From positions 248,001-312,000 of the forward strand of contig CAJQUW010007294.1 in assembly GCA_907163375.1 (NCBI GenBank): DNA of 64,000 bases, read 5' to 3'. The stretch is from Prostheceraeus crozeri. Lineage: Eukaryota > Platyhelminthes > Polycladida > Euryleptidae. Position numbers and translations under genes: made by a program. Every line of letters begins with the position of its first letter. The stretch's first letter is position 1. Positions 44,609-56,946 of the stretch are shown here, one piece after another. The notes below the pieces were generated by a model. The model was not told where the DNA came from. It made no database searches and saw only the letters and a program-made list of their open reading frames with translations.

Positions 44609-45885
44609 ATGGAGTGTAAAACTTCCGGTTTTTGTTTGTTCAATCAACAAGCCATACAGACAGATATTCTTAGTTCAAGTATTGTAGATTATCATCCTCG
44701 AACAGCTGAGAATGCTGGCCCCATTGAATTTGTTATTCCTGGTGGTAGTGATGACTACATAGATTTGAGTTATGCGATGCTTGATTTGAGGTTTAGAATT
44801 CAGCAAGCAGATGGAACTGCTATTGACGATGCACATAAAGTTGGACTGAAACAATGTTACCATTGACTACATTACTTGTGATGTTTTCTAACGATTGGTG
44901 AGCAGCAAGTGGAAGGTGGTCAAAGCGATTATCCCTATAAATCATATTTCAATCATGTATCACAGTTTCATCCAGCAGCACAAAAAAGTCATATGGAAGC
45001 CATGGGATGGTACAGAGATGAAGCAGGAAAATTTGATGTTGAAAAAAACAGTGGCTTTGTAAAGCGATCTGCTATGATTAAAGATAGTAGAGTATGTCAG
45101 CTATATGGTCCGCTGAATTTAGACTTCTTTAGACAGTCAAAGTTTTGACTGTGTAATACCAGCATGCGACTCAAGCTGACATTGAATAAGCCTGAATTTG
45201 CGGTGAATGCATTTGCTAAAGTTGACAATTTTAGAATTCATGTGGAAGATATTGCACTTTACATTCGTCGAGTAGTACCGAATCCAAGTGTCATTAGAGG
45301 GCATGCTGAAGGCTTAACCGCCAAAATGCCATTTACCCATTCAGCATACAAAGCTTCTTCACCTTTACAATTCCGAAAGATCAAAAGGTTTTCATGGAAA
45401 GATGGCCTCTTTCCATCGGAAGCACCGAAGCTTCATGGTGGCAATGGTTGAAAATGATGCATTTAATGGTTATATAAAGAAGATCCTTTCAAATTTTAAA
45501 CACAATCAGTTAAGTGAAATTGCTTTACGTGTAAATGGTGTGAGTCATCTGGTCACCCTACAAACCAGAGATTTTGCTTCAGGATCAATTTATGCGCAGT
45601 TATGTTGATTTTATGGATGTCTTTGGCTTTTACAATACGGATGACACCAACGGACTGACTATGAAAGAGTTTAAGAGTGGATATACTATTTATGCATTTG
45701 ATTTGACTGAGACAGCGATATTAGTGCACCCTATCGTTCAAGCGAACGTGCCTCATAATATTCGTTTGGATTTGACGTTCAAAAGAACACTACCTGAGAC
45801 GATCAATGTATTAATTTATGCAGTCTTCGATTCAAATATTGAAATTACAAAGTATCGTGACGTGATTCTTCAGTATAATCGTTAA
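44609..45885 (+). pseudogene. Polinton major capsid protein (double jelly-roll type), broken
   Basis: The start reads VDYHPRTAENAGPIEFVIPG and DDYIDLSYAMLDLRF. The middle has YPYKSYFNHV and AFVKR-like text (SGFVKRSAMI). A later block includes NPSVIRGHAEGL and NDAFNGYIKK, and the last block GYTIYAFDLTETAIL and TINVLIYAVFDS. The order and length of these blocks match the main capsid protein of invertebrate Polintons. About three to five breaks are present. Confidence 0.8.
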
Positions 45886-46316
45886 TGAGTAGGTTGACTG
45901 CTGACGATATTAAGACTAAAGTGCAGCGTAATGCAGACGAAGCGACGTTGAAAGCTTTCGATAATGTCTATTCAATCGATACCTTACCACCTGCAGTAAA
46001 TCACTATCCCATCTTTATTGTGCTAAACACTCATTCACAGAATTTAGGCGGTGAGCATTGGAAAGCGATCTTTATTGGAGAAGACCGACGTGGTGAACTA
46101 TTTGACTCTCTTGCTCAACCTCCAAATATACCAACACAGCAGTGGTTGAGAAAACATACGCGTCAATATCAGCGAAATGAACGCATACTACAACATCCAC
46201 TTTCATCAACGTGTGGTGCTTTTGTACGGTACTTCATCTTAAAACGGATACATGTATCTCGATTTGCATCTATTATTCAAAACTTTTCATGTAATCATCC
46301 TCTAATGAAAAAATGA
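45885..46316 (+). CDS. Polinton adenain-like cysteine protease, looks whole
   Basis: The protein has 143 residues, the size of the family's compact maturation protease. The active-site His lies in LGGEHWKAIFI, an acidic/polar partner is likely in RRGELFDSLA, and the nucleophile Cys lies in LSSTCGAFVRYF. The family cuts capsid and core precursors during particle assembly. Its start overlaps the last codon of the capsid gene. Confidence 0.85.
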   Translation: MSRLTADDIKTKVQRNADEATLKAFDNVYSIDTLPPAVNHYPIFIVLNTHSQNLGGEHWKAIFIGEDRRGELFDSLAQPPNIPTQQWLRKHTRQYQRNERILQHPLSSTCGAFVRYFILKRIHVSRFASIIQNFSCNHPLMKK

Positions 46317-46499
46317 TTTGTAAGTTCTATCATGATTTGAAATAAAAACATTCATGTTGGAAAAAAATTGTTTTTTATTTTACAATCCGCTGGGTACGTA
46401 CTACTCAATGAGATAGTATAGGATCATTTTTGCTTGTTAATGAGATTTTTGTCCAGTAATGATCACTTTACTATTATGAAAGATTGCCACATGCTCAGG

Positions 46500-47240
46500 C
46501 TACCCACAACTAATGAGAGCTGCAGGAAAAAGTTCGGGTTCATAACACAAACTGTAACTGCTGGTACGAATCTTCAAAAATGATAGACTGTCACTCAATT
46601 GAGTAGAGATCACCATATTGTCCACAGTCAGATTCGACATCACACACCTCTCCCTCTTCCATATACGACGTAGTAGTCTTTGTAGCTCTAAGCGCATTGA
46701 CTGCGCCGATGAATGAGAAAGGGCGCCGAGAATCTGTACAGTCCCATTTGGGAAGAGTTGAAGATTCCGTGAATTGTTCATCTTCACCACTAACATTTGA
46801 GGACGGCCCGGGTAATAATTGCTGTTTGGAAGCTGTTGGTGTAATGTTGTGAGATCGATTTTGGTGTAGAGTCTGAAGCGACGGAGAATGTTGACGATGG
46901 TATAGCGATGACGCTTCATGATGAAAGAATGAGTAAATTGAGCGATGTACCTTCCTTTTATACTTTTCCCAACTACCTTGATGAAATGTGAAGTTAGTAT
47001 GAAGTTGGGAATGATAGAGTTGAATTCGCGATTGTTGACGCGCAGCAGATGCGATTTCCAATACGTGAATGTCTTTTCATATAGAAGTATTTCAAGTCCT
47101 TCATGATATGATGTTAGAGATTGAAAATGACGATAAGATAAAGCAAACTCTCTTCTCACATTTCCAGTTGAATCTTTGAAATAGACGTTTCGATCATGAT
47201 CCGTTTCAATACGTTGTAGGGAATCTAATTTCCAACTCAT
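46500..47240 (-). CDS. Polinton cargo: TATA-binding-protein-like protein
   Basis: The protein has 246 residues. The C-terminal half resembles a TBP core. A first half-repeat is GRPQMLVVKMNNSRNLQLF followed by PNGTVQILGAL and a long helix (SHSSAQSMRLELQRLL), matching the strand-strand-helix order of TBP (VIMRI...ALIFSSGKMVCTGA...). The second half starts MSNLTVDNMVIS and ends SLCYEPELFPAALI, almost the TBP signature YEPELFPGLIY. Residues 1-120 are a separate domain (FNSIIPNF) that recurs in the next gene. It could redirect host transcription machinery to the element's TATA promoters; that is inference. The frame is open, although the match ends soon after the PELFP motif, so the C-terminus may be short. 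Confidence 0.6.
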   Translation of the reverse strand: MSWKLDSLQRIETDHDRNVYFKDSTGNVRREFALSYRHFQSLTSYHEGLEILLYEKTFTYWKSHLLRVNNREFNSIIPNFILTSHFIKVVGKSIKGRYIAQFTHSFIMKRHRYTIVNILRRFRLYTKIDLTTLHQQLPNSNYYPGRPQMLVVKMNNSRNLQLFPNGTVQILGALSHSSAQSMRLELQRLLRRIWKRERCVMSNLTVDNMVISTQLSDSLSFLKIRTSSYSLCYEPELFPAALISCG

Positions 47241-47262
47241 TGTGCGTGGTAATCATATCTGA

Positions 47263-47577
47263 TTAAGATTTGCATAGTAGGGCGATGAACTCACGACGAA
47301 TAAATGTCATGAATGAGCGATTTATGTATCTTCTATACTTCTCCCAATTGTATTTGCGAAATGAGAAACAGTTTGCTGAATGAGGAATGGTAGATTTGAA
47401 TTTCATTTCTGTAATGTTGAAGCCAAACTTGATCACCCCAAGGAGATGGAATCTTAATGTTTCAAAATATTCCAAATCCCTCATGATATCATTGAGGTTG
47501 GGACAAATGGTCGCCATGTTAATGTAATTCCTCTTGATGTATGACCATGAGAATTTTGAAAAGTACGTTTCCATCAC
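47263..47577 (-). CDS. Paralogue of the N-terminal domain of the TBP-like gene
   Basis: The protein has 104 residues and begins 23 bases beyond the start of the TBP-like gene, on the same strand. The block FKSTIPHSANCFSF followed by WEKYRRYINRSFMTFIRREF corresponds to FNSIIPNFILTSHF and its following basic segment in 46500-47240. The two genes look like a partial tandem duplication. The domain is unknown to me. Confidence 0.45.
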   Translation of the reverse strand: MMETYFSKFSWSYIKRNYINMATICPNLNDIMRDLEYFETLRFHLLGVIKFGFNITEMKFKSTIPHSANCFSFRKYNWEKYRRYINRSFMTFIRREFIALLCKS

Positions 47578-47940
47578 GATTCAACTATGATATATTTGTA
47601 GAGTGTCCAAAAATCCAAGTCTTCCACTGATGTTATGCAAAGCTTGCGAATAGCAATATATAAAAATGTCGTTTTATCTTATATTGCGTAAGCAAATGCG
47701 GGCTACAAAAGAGATTTACTAGTAATCGAGCCCGCACTCTTTTCTACTCCCATTGATTCATGCACAACAGCTAAATGGGAAAATTGGTGGGAAGTGGTGG
47801 TGTCACTCAGACTTGTTTATAGCACAACTGTTGTCTTTAGCTTTTGATCATGAGGTGGTTGACTGATTAATATGAGGCGTAAAGTGCTGATTCAATGTGA
47901 AAGGTGGTGCCGAGGTATACATTCCACAGTGGTCAAAGAA
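47578..47940. other. Polinton intergenic region
   Basis: It separates the minus-strand pair from plus-strand genes and probably holds promoters in both directions. No clear TATA box was chosen. Confidence 0.35.
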
Positions 47941-47979
47941 GAGATCTCTTATCATGTAAATTGTAAAAAAGTTTAATAT

Positions 47980-49060
47980 ATGATTTCTTGAATTAAAAGC
48001 GTATTTGTAAACATATTGTCCAATTTACTCCGCACAATGATGATTATAATTATGTACATCATGTAGTTGAGAAAGATTGGATTGTTGGTTTAAGTCCAAG
48101 TTTAAGAAATGATTTAGGCTACCGCGCTAGCGCCTTAACAAGCTATGATAATTTTAACGTTTATTACCACATAAGTGGTCATAAAACAGTTAATATATCG
48201 AGAGGAAGCTTATTATGTAGTCTTTTTCCAAGAATATGAGGAAAAGACGTTGGTGAAGAAGATTGTGATTAAGCCAAGAAAGGACAACTTGACTCCTGAA
48301 AACATTATTGAAGAAAATTAATTATCTCTTCGAAGTTGATGGTAAACAAGGTGGCAACATTGACTTATATCAAAATCATTTAATTATTGGCAATAAGCCA
48401 ACATTAAATGATGCTGATTCTTATTATTAGTGTGTTCAATAGATTTTCATCAGTCTTACGGGACATCGTTCTGCAGCTGTTCATGGGGGAAATCTGATAT
48501 GCAACATTTACCATGTGAAAGGCCAAAACATATTTGTTACCAGAATGGGCGTTTATCTTTACACAGAATGTTGTTGTAGTGCCATTTGGTGGTTTCTTTA
48601 CATGAAACAAGGTGTTGATGCATAGCATTTATTACAAATTCGGTTAAATTGGTTGTATGATTATTTAAGATGACGTGATTAATGGAGCAAATAATTTCAT
48701 TTTCTGAAAAGAAAGGTACTTTGATCTCTCACCTATAAATGGAAAATGGTATTGAACTAAATTATGGAATAAAACTCTAATGGGACATTTTGGGTTTTGA
48801 TCATCAAATATCTTTTTAAAGTGGGTACTGTAACCAGTAGCGCAGAATGTCGCTATCGCGTTACGTATTCACTATTTTCAGATATATTCCAATATTGGGT
48901 GAAGATGTACGTGTGGGGAGATGTTGAAGACTCATTGCTAGCAATGATACCATACCAGCCAAAAAGCTGCAGTTATTTTATCTGAGCATACTTTCAAGAA
49001 AAGTGCATATACAAAAGCTGAAATCAAACTACATCCCAGAAAATTGTTAATTGCCATTTA
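47980..49060 (+). pseudogene. Remains of a Polinton gene, family uncertain
   Basis: Coding-like stretches such as YVHHVVEKDWIVGLSPSLRN with GYRASALTSYDNFNVYYHIS near 48050-48180, and EEKTLVKKIVIKPRKDN near 48240, alternate with non-coding text. It probably was a structural or accessory protein. Broken in several places. Confidence 0.4.
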
Positions 49061-49084
49061 TGATGATGTGATGCGTTGATTCCT

Positions 49085-50140
49085 TTTCAAAAGATGCTTG
49101 TGCTTGTTGTGTTGTGTTTGTTGGTGTTGTGTTGTTGTTGGTGTGTTTTTGTTTGTTGTTGTGTGTGTTGTGTGTGTGTGTTGTTTTGTTGTTAGTGCTT
49201 GTTGGTTTGTGTTTTTGTGTCTTGTGTTTGTGTTGTGTTGTTGTTGTGTTTTGCTGGGTGTGTTGATGGTTTGTGTGATGTGTGATTGTTGTTGCTGGTG
49301 TTGGTTTTTTGTTGTATTTGTGTTGTGTTGTGTGTTGTGTGTTTGTGTCTTTGTTGGTGTTTGGATGTTGTTTGTGTGTTCCCAGGTTTAGTGTGTTGTG
49401 TTGGGTTGTGTGTGTGTTTGTTGTTGGTGATTGTGTTGTTGGTTGTGTGTGTTTTTGTATGTGTTGTAGTGTTTGTGTTGTTGTGAGGTGTGTTGTGTGT
49501 GTGTTTGTTGTCTGTGTGTTTTTTGTTGTGATGACGTTGTTGGTGGTGTTTTGGTGTTTGGGGGTTGGTGTTTTTTTGTGTGTGGTGTTTGTTGTATGTG
49601 TGTAGTTGTTTTGTTTGTGGTTTGTTTGTTTTGTGTCTTGTTTTGTGTTTTGTGTGTGTTGTTTGTGTGTGTCTTGTTGTGTTGCTGGGGTGGTTTGTTT
49701 GTTTTGGGTGTTGTTGTTTTTTTTTGTGTGTGTTGTGTTTGTGGGTGTTTGTTGATGTGTTGCTATGTTGTTTTGGTTGGTGTGATTTTGGGTTTTGTGG
49801 TTGTGTTGTTGTGTGTTTGTTGGTGTTGTGTTGTTTGTGTTTTGTTGTATGTGACATGTTGGTGTGTTGTGTGGTTTGTGTTGTTGTGGTGGATGGGTGA
49901 CTGCGGGGTGGCGGGCGGGGGGTGGGGATGCGGGCGGGGTTGGTGCGTGGTTGGATGTGGTTGGGGCGGTGTTTTGGTTGGTGGGGTTGTGTTGGTTCGT
50001 TGGTTGGGTCTGTGTAATAGTTGTTTGTGTGTTGTTGTTTGGTTTGCTCTTGTTGTGTTGCTTGTGTTGAGTGTTGTTGTTGTGTGTGTTGTTTGTTGTT
50101 TGGTGTGAGTGTGGTGATGTGCGTGTGTTTTTAAGTGTGT
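49085..50140. repeat. GT-only low-complexity patch
   Basis: Over 1 kb of sequence made almost only of G and T on the + strand (TTGTGTTTGTTGG-like, no fixed unit), with very few A or C. Ordinary coding sequence resumes on both sides. Long frames on either strand here (for example 371 codons on the minus strand) are artefacts of composition. Either a degenerate (TG)n expansion or a consensus fault. Confidence 0.8.
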
Positions 50141-50189
50141 TGTGACAAGTATTACACTCCATTTCCGAATGAAGAGATAATGCAAAAGT

Positions 50190-51770
50190 ATGCTAATATA
50201 TTTTTCCAATGTGAATACTATGGAAAGTGAAAATAAGGACTCGTTTCTAATCTACTTGCCCAGTAATGCTTCTATGAATAAATTTCCCAAAAATAAACCA
50301 TCAGACTATCGAGTAGAATTAAATCGGCCACTGCATTTAGAAGGGAATGGGAAGTTGGCGTTTCTAGTATTTGCTATGATAGCAATATTAAGAATTTGAA
50401 TTATTTTGAAGAAATGATATTGACTCCTCGCACCCATGATGGAATAACGATGAATAATGCATTTCAGTTCCATACAATATTTAACATCGATGGGAAAGTG
50501 GAAATATGAATTGATTCAGATAAAATCAGATTCTTATGATCCATTTGGGAATGAGAAAATTATTAAGGCATTCAACAGTGGTAATACTTCCATCATGAAG
50601 AATAAAAATCAGAAAGCTTATGAGTTTACTATCTATCATTGGAGTGGGAGACAGTTCCTCCGCTTTCATTTTTTTACTAAAGGTTTACGTGGAGGTTGGG
50701 TTAGTGAATTCTATCCACATTCTTGGTTTTGGTCATGGACCATTCTAACGTCAATTGCTACTGCAAATGTTAAAAAGTTTATTCAAATCGATTCAACAAC
50801 TTTCATATAGATTTAAATATTGATGAAGAGTGTAGACTGCGGAAGAACGCATCATTTTGAAAAGCTTGGTGTTCAACCTTTATCACTTATTGAGTTAGTA
50901 AAACGATGGAATGAGAATCTGTGGGTAAGAAGTATGGAAGAGAAAATTATGGCGGACAAAAAAGTTGGTTATCAGCAATATAAATGACAAACTTACAGTT
51001 TATTTCTCTCCAACCTTGCGTCATGTTGTAAGACATTATACGGCCTATTATTGGAAGCGGTGTGTGGGTATGCTTCTCATGATTATCACACTAAAGCGAT
51101 TCAGTTAATGATGAATGCGGTTGGTTGGGACATCTATGGCGATCGCATCAAGAAAATTTACCAGTCTTATGATGAATCTAAAGTTGCTATCAATATAATG
51201 CCGCGTCTATATCATACAGTTGAAAGCTTCATTCATGTAGTAAATCCTTATATACAACAGAAGTTGAAGCATGTGATGAAAAGTAAATATGATGTAAAGA
51301 CACACACATTTCGTTTTCAATGAAATCAACGCTTGGTTCTGAAACTGGGTGATGACATTCAATGTCAAATTGAGTAAAAATTTGAAAAACTCCTTTGGTT
51401 TTTTCAATGAACAACAGTGTGTTTGCTGCTGCGCATACGATTGTATAGAAACACCAATTACACTTGATAAACATGAACAGCACCTTTACATTCAAAGTGA
51501 TTTGATTCTACCTATTTCTGTTGGTGAGAAAAAAGAATACATTTTACGTGATTTCATTCATGATAAAGACGATTCATATGGAATAGTCGAGAAGATGTTT
51601 GAATCTATTTTCTATCATCCCGTCGTCAAACAAACTATACCCTCTATTGCTATCAAAATTACCAATGGTGTACAAGAGTGCTCCATGTGAAACGTACTTA
51701 AATCCTATAACGTTAGTGTTTTCGGAAAAACAAAGTGAAGTCATTGTGATATGTTTAGGAAATTGTACAT
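50190..51770 (+). pseudogene. Polinton structural protein (second conserved virion protein), broken
   Basis: The start reads SFLIYLPSNASMNKFPKNK and YRVELNRPLHLEG, the usual N-terminus (LPSN...FP.N....Y.V.L..PL.L.G) of the second large structural protein of invertebrate Polintons. Later parts read NIMPRLYHTVESFIHVVNP (about 51190) and NSFGFFNEQ (about 51390). The final block includes SDLILPISVGEKKEYILRD. About four breaks. It likely forms the vertex or an inner layer of the capsid. Confidence 0.6.
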
Positions 51771-51949
51771 GAATGTGAAGCAACAGACTTTAAACAACAT
51801 CCACTGAAAATATATACCTGAGCGCACTTCACTAAACATTGTTATATACAAAAAGTCTATTTACTTCGAGAAGGGTGGAAATATACAGGGATAGGAAAAA
51901 TGTCTTTCAGTGGAAAAGTCATCACATGTGGGATTTTCAGATGTGGACA

Positions 51950-54900
51950 CATATTACAAGGAAAAAAAAAAATCTCATGCGATACCAATAAAACAAACAA
52001 TGTTTATCTCAGAAATCAACAACAAAATTATAAGTTAAGGTGATTATGCTAAGACGTCTCTGAATGTGGTAGTGTGAGTTTAATTCTTTTGGTGGTGGTA
52101 TGTTTGTGTCAGGTTTGGCCATGTGGAAGGATATGTGGTTGTTTAACCAGCACATTTATCATCCCCATGCTGATAGCGCCCGTTTCCTAAAAAGTATGGA
52201 GTTTTTTTGATCTCATGCGACTTAGATTTTTTAAGATTTGTCATATTGACAAACGTATAATATTATTTTCTATAGGCTTTCCTGAAATTCTTTTGTTTAG
52301 ATTTTGCACAATGGATTTTGATATGCTGTAGCGCGCTTAATGCTATCATCACTATCCTTTAATATCATAGAATACTTTTTTGGTCGGAGGAGAATACCTT
52401 TCATCTATTTCTTCCCTGCTGTCTCATCCTTAAAGCAGCAGTTTTTGCCTTATTTGTGATGGAGTAGGTGGATGTCAGCAGGATAATTTGATTTGTCATC
52501 AAAATATCGTTCCAAAGTAATTATCCTACTTCATTGAAATTTAAATCGTTTTGAGTTGGTTAATACCTAAGGTAGGAAAATATCTGTAATCTCCACCAAC
52601 AAACGAACCTCTTTTACGTTGAGGACATGTGTTAGTATTTTATAAAAGATTGGTACATTTCATTTTAGAATAATCTAGTACAGCTTGACCAATATAGATG
52701 GGTATGGAAACTCAACTTCAGATTTTTTAGCATTTTAACCCATATAAGGTCCTCATCTGGATAATGTCTCTATCGAATGAATAGAGGTTTGATGAGGTCA
52801 TTTGTGATTACATATTGATCATTCATTAACTAGTTTGTAGTTTATACGCGCTTTCCTAACATCATACATCGTCTTACCAAATAGGACTGTTGTCTTATAT
52901 TTATCAAAAATCCTTTTTCAAAGGTATTTTGGGGCTTGTGCACGTTTTGGCTGTTGCTATCAATATATGGATGAGGAAGGCTTTCTGTCTAAAATTTAAT
53001 AATGCGGTGAACTCTTTTTAAAATCATACCCATTTCTAAATAAAATTTTAAGATGCTAAAGTGGACTAGATAGTTTTCTTTATCATACTGGGTGAGTAAA
53101 AGATTGCGAAAAGGCTTATAGACGGGTTGTCCACATGATTCTAAATCTGTATGACATATGTTTCATAAAGGTCGGAAAACATTGTCTTTATCAACTCACC
53201 AGATTCGGGTGCGTTGTGGAAAATCTACGGTTTTATGTTTAATATTATTTGGATAAGAATTAGATCTATGCTCAAAATTAATTATCCCAATCAACTTCAT
53301 CTGGAATTGCTAGGTATGTTAATAGAAGGGTTGGAGAAATGTTGGGACTATCACTATCATCTAAACAGCTAAACTCAGAGATAGAGTGGGTAGCGGTTTG
53401 GATAATGACTACCAATACAAATTACTTTTGGTATTCATATTCAGATGAGTATGGTCATTGCCTACTGTTTCAGATTTTAACCTATGTTTATTTACAAATG
53501 TGGACCACCGCGAATTCCTCGCTCAAATAAATTATACATCTCTGGATCTTGTAAGAGATGAATGGTCTCACCAGTCATTTTAAAGCGAATCTATGACATG
53601 GCTGGCCAAGACTGACAAAGTGGTACGGGATCTAGCTTTTCTTATTCTTATGCCACTCGGTCGAAACTCCTGAATTACATCAGCCGCAAAAATACATTAA
53701 CTTAAGGTTAGGCAATCATATATTCGCCAAATGTATGGCAGTCAAATTTATCCATGCATCTTGTGCATGATCATAATCTTCGGTCTTACATTCTGCGCCG
53801 GTCAAATCATTTTTAAATTTATCTATGGGCGGAAGAGAAGTCTCGCCGAGTTTACTAATCGCATCAAAAATGCATTTGGAAAGACCCTTTCCGAGGAGGT
53901 GTGATGACTTCATTCGGTTAGATTTGGGTACTTGTTTTCTAAGATTTGGTGTTAGTGGAAGAGACTTCTAGATTTGATGCACGAGTGTGTCGGCCAGGGA
54001 TGCAGTCATAATTGGTAGGAAATCTAAAAAATTTATATCTATAATAGGCCCGTCTTATTTTCTTTAGTTTTATCGACAGGCACTTTTGCTGTCGATGGCC
54101 CATAAATTCTCTCTCGTTTGCGCTGATTACATCAAGATTACACACTTTCATTTGACCTAAACCTCTTTTATTATCATATGGCTGTCGTTATAGCCCTTGA
54201 AATTATGGAAAAATGACCGGTTAATTGTACGCCGTTCATCCTAAGTGAAATTTGCATTTTTTGATCAGAGTGCGTTTCTAAATTTAGCAGTGATGTGATC
54301 ATGGGTTTCGCGCATTTTTTCTTAATCTTATCATCGTCAAAAATGTTTTCATACATTTGGTGGGCAAAGTGTGCACTATCACAATTTTTGCTTGATCATC
54401 TGCATGTCATTATGCAATGATCTGCGATAGAGTTCACCATCATACTTTTGTTGAAATTTTACAGCCTGTTCGAGGTATTGTAGGAATTGGTAAATACAAT
54501 CCTCACCTTGCCAGACGCGCCATTTTATTTTGCCTACCCCTAAAGTGATTCATGCCATACTTCTTAGCAGGAAAATGGCTGCTGGTCGATGGATGTTATC
54601 GAATCGGATACTAACATTCGATGTCAGCAATAGATGACACGAAGGGACTTTATCTTCTTCACCATTCTCTCTATATGAAAACTCCTTATCTTTGGGCATG
54701 CGCTCCATTTGCAGTTTACCTCGCTTACACCATTCGTAATGAGTTTCAAATTTAGTTTTCCTCCTAAAGTGGCGAATACATCTGTCGCAGTAATATAACT
54801 CTCTACTAGAGTTTTCTAAGTGGTGGTATAAGCGAGAGATTTTGGGAATACCGCAGTAGTGCCATTCCTCACTATCATCCTGTTTTACTAATAACAGGTT

Positions 54901-54960
54901 TACTGTACGTTCATAACAACACGAACGCGAGTTGTAGCGCACACCCTTCAATCCCTTCTC
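51950..54960 (-). pseudogene. Polinton protein-primed DNA polymerase B, broken
   Basis: Read leftwards from 54960. The N-terminal region has WHYCGIPKISRLYHHL and a zinc finger YYCDRCIRHFRRKTKFETHY with EWC, usual before the exonuclease domain in Polinton polymerases. A middle stretch has KKIRRAYYRYKFFRF. The block SLPPIDKFKNDLTG followed by EDYDHAQDAWINL (about 53830-53730) is the diagnostic PolB stretch. The polymerase palm motifs further left were not readable, so the left end is approximate. Many breaks. It would copy the element from a protein primer. Confidence 0.75.
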
Positions 54961-55204
54961 CCAAAAATGGGAGAACTATTTTGATGTTGTTCAATTTTTT
55001 AAATTTTTCTTATATCTTTTATCTTTCATATCCTTCACTATTACAGTCATCGAAGTTTAGTCTTTCATCCCACTGTTGTACTTACTCTTGCGGTATCGAC
55101 TATTCTGCACATCATTATAGTGGAGAATGGAGAGGACGGCATACTTAAAACATTGCGATTCGCAATCTTGACAGGAAAATGACTGCTGCTTTATTTCTTA
55201 AATT

Positions 55205-55275
55205 TTTTCGGAAAAAAAAAGGGGGGCGAAAAAACCAAAAATTAAAAAAAAGGGTTTTTTTTTTATTTTAAGGAA
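55205..55275. repeat. Short A/G/T homopolymer patch
   Basis: Runs of A, G and T without unit structure, like the larger patches at 42920 and 57180. Confidence 0.6.
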
Positions 55276-55862
55276 GGAGCCTCGACCACTATGATTTCCT
55301 AATAAAACTGATTTTAATCATGGCGAGTTCTCAATTCATCATCAAAAACGAGTCCACTATCACTATCTCGTTAAATATTATCTATATTTCAATTTTTAAC
55401 CTTGGATATGAAAATTTATCCAAGATCACAGTCTACAACTCTCGGTTTGCACGGAGAGGGAGGGTATGTGAAAACTCTAAACCTCTCTATTATTTGTCCA
55501 GTATGGTGGTCGATTTTTACATATTTTATTTTAAGAGTAGTATGAGCGCCTTCATCCTACAATTGTCTAAATTGTTGAAAGAGCGTTCTATTCAATGATG
55601 AATCTTTGATGAAACATTCCTCAAAGTAGCAATGGTTTCTGAGGAGTCAATCTGGGTTCAGTTCCTCACTAAATTATTTATGGACACTTCAGTGAGTCGG
55701 ATATTATGAGGCTGGTACCGTTGGTTGTAGGTATCGTTCGCGTTGTGTATGTTGAAGTCTGTGCGAAGATAGTTCAAAAAACGTGTCTCGAAAGGACTGA
55801 TGCGCACAAGTGCGCAAGAAAATAGGAGACATCGTTAACTGAATCATCCCTACCTTCGGAGA

Positions 55863-56263
55863 TTGATGCCGGCTTTAGGTTCGAAACAAACACCTTCGCT
55901 TGATGTGTCGGGTGAGTTGGAAATCACGCTTCCTCGTGAAGATGTGTCCACAGGTTCAGGCACATTGCGATCGTTACGCATTCCCCGCGACAATGTTGAT
56001 TATGGACTCGCACGAGTGGAACTGGTATCACCTGAAAGAGAAATAATTCTTTCATCTCTGTTCAAAGTGTCAGTATATTGTTACAACCTACCTTGACTCA
56101 ACAGACTCTAAAACTTTCCTCGAGAAGGGAGGGTGTTGGTGTTCAGGATGAAGTTGAATGCCCTGAAATTAGAGGAAGATGCTATTTAGCCACACGTTTG
56201 AGGGAGATGAGAGATGGAAGATTTTCTAACTTTGTACCAGATTTGAACGAAATTATTGTTTAA
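55863..56263 (+). pseudogene. Polinton ORF region of unknown function
   Basis: Two coding-like frames follow each other (LDVSGELEITLPREDVS with DYGLARVELVSPERE; then QDEVECPEIRGRCYLATRL). No family was recognised. It may be an accessory gene with one break. Confidence 0.35.
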
Positions 56264-56578
56264 GCTTGTACTTGAAACAAGATAGAGACTTCTCACTCAA
56301 ATTTGGATTCACTATATGGAGCAGTTCAACTTGTACGCCTCAAATACAGAATTCGTAGACAAACAGTTTCACACTTATTTGCGTCTTCAAAGACAGAGTG
56401 AAATGAAACGGATGTCACTTTTGGTCTTATATACTTTCATTTCTCTTTCATTCCATTGGTTGTTCTTCTGATTGGTTGCTTGTTGATACTTATGAATTAG
56501 AAAACATTTTCAATAGTTATTATTCACAGTCAACATGACAAGGCCCTCCTGACAACATCAAACACAAATTTCTTTCTC

Positions 56579-56946
56579 ATGCTTCAACACCAAAGGCGTT
56601 CGTTACACCAAACGCTCAGAAAGGCGAAGGGTGGAGAAGGTTGTACCAACTGGACATTATTCAGGAAGTTATCAATTACCAGGGCGGATGAGGAAGAGGA
56701 GAGTGTATGTGAGAAGAGCGTGTCCCGACGTAACAAAAGGCGTGAGGTGGAAGTAGCGCCAGTACGATACTGACGATGTGATGGAGATCACCAGCACGAA
56801 CTTCCTCCACCAATTATGGGAGTGGTACACCCCTCACTCCCAGCCACGACCTATGGCAGAGTGGAAGTATATTGATAAAGTGAGGCTCGCAGTGGAAGAA
56901 CGAGTAAAGACTGAACTGTGTTTTGTCTATCTATGTGAAGAGCCCT
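56579..56946 (+). CDS. Two small Polinton ORFs of unknown function
   Basis: The first (56579-56773, 64 residues) is basic and ends RRNKRREVEVAPVRY. The second (56780-56946, 54 residues) starts MEITSTNFLHQLWEWYTPH and ends KTELCFVYLCEEP. They are six bases apart. No family was recognised. Confidence 0.3.

Noticed and set aside
46591-47061. Second minus-strand frame inside the TBP-like gene
   Set aside because: It overlaps in another frame and has no motif; the 246-residue frame carries the TBP-like features.
49047-50209. Long open frames on both strands (up to 371 codons, rich in Thr/Asn/His or Cys/Val)
   Set aside because: They only reflect the G/T-only composition, which lacks stop codons on one strand. 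No domain is seen.
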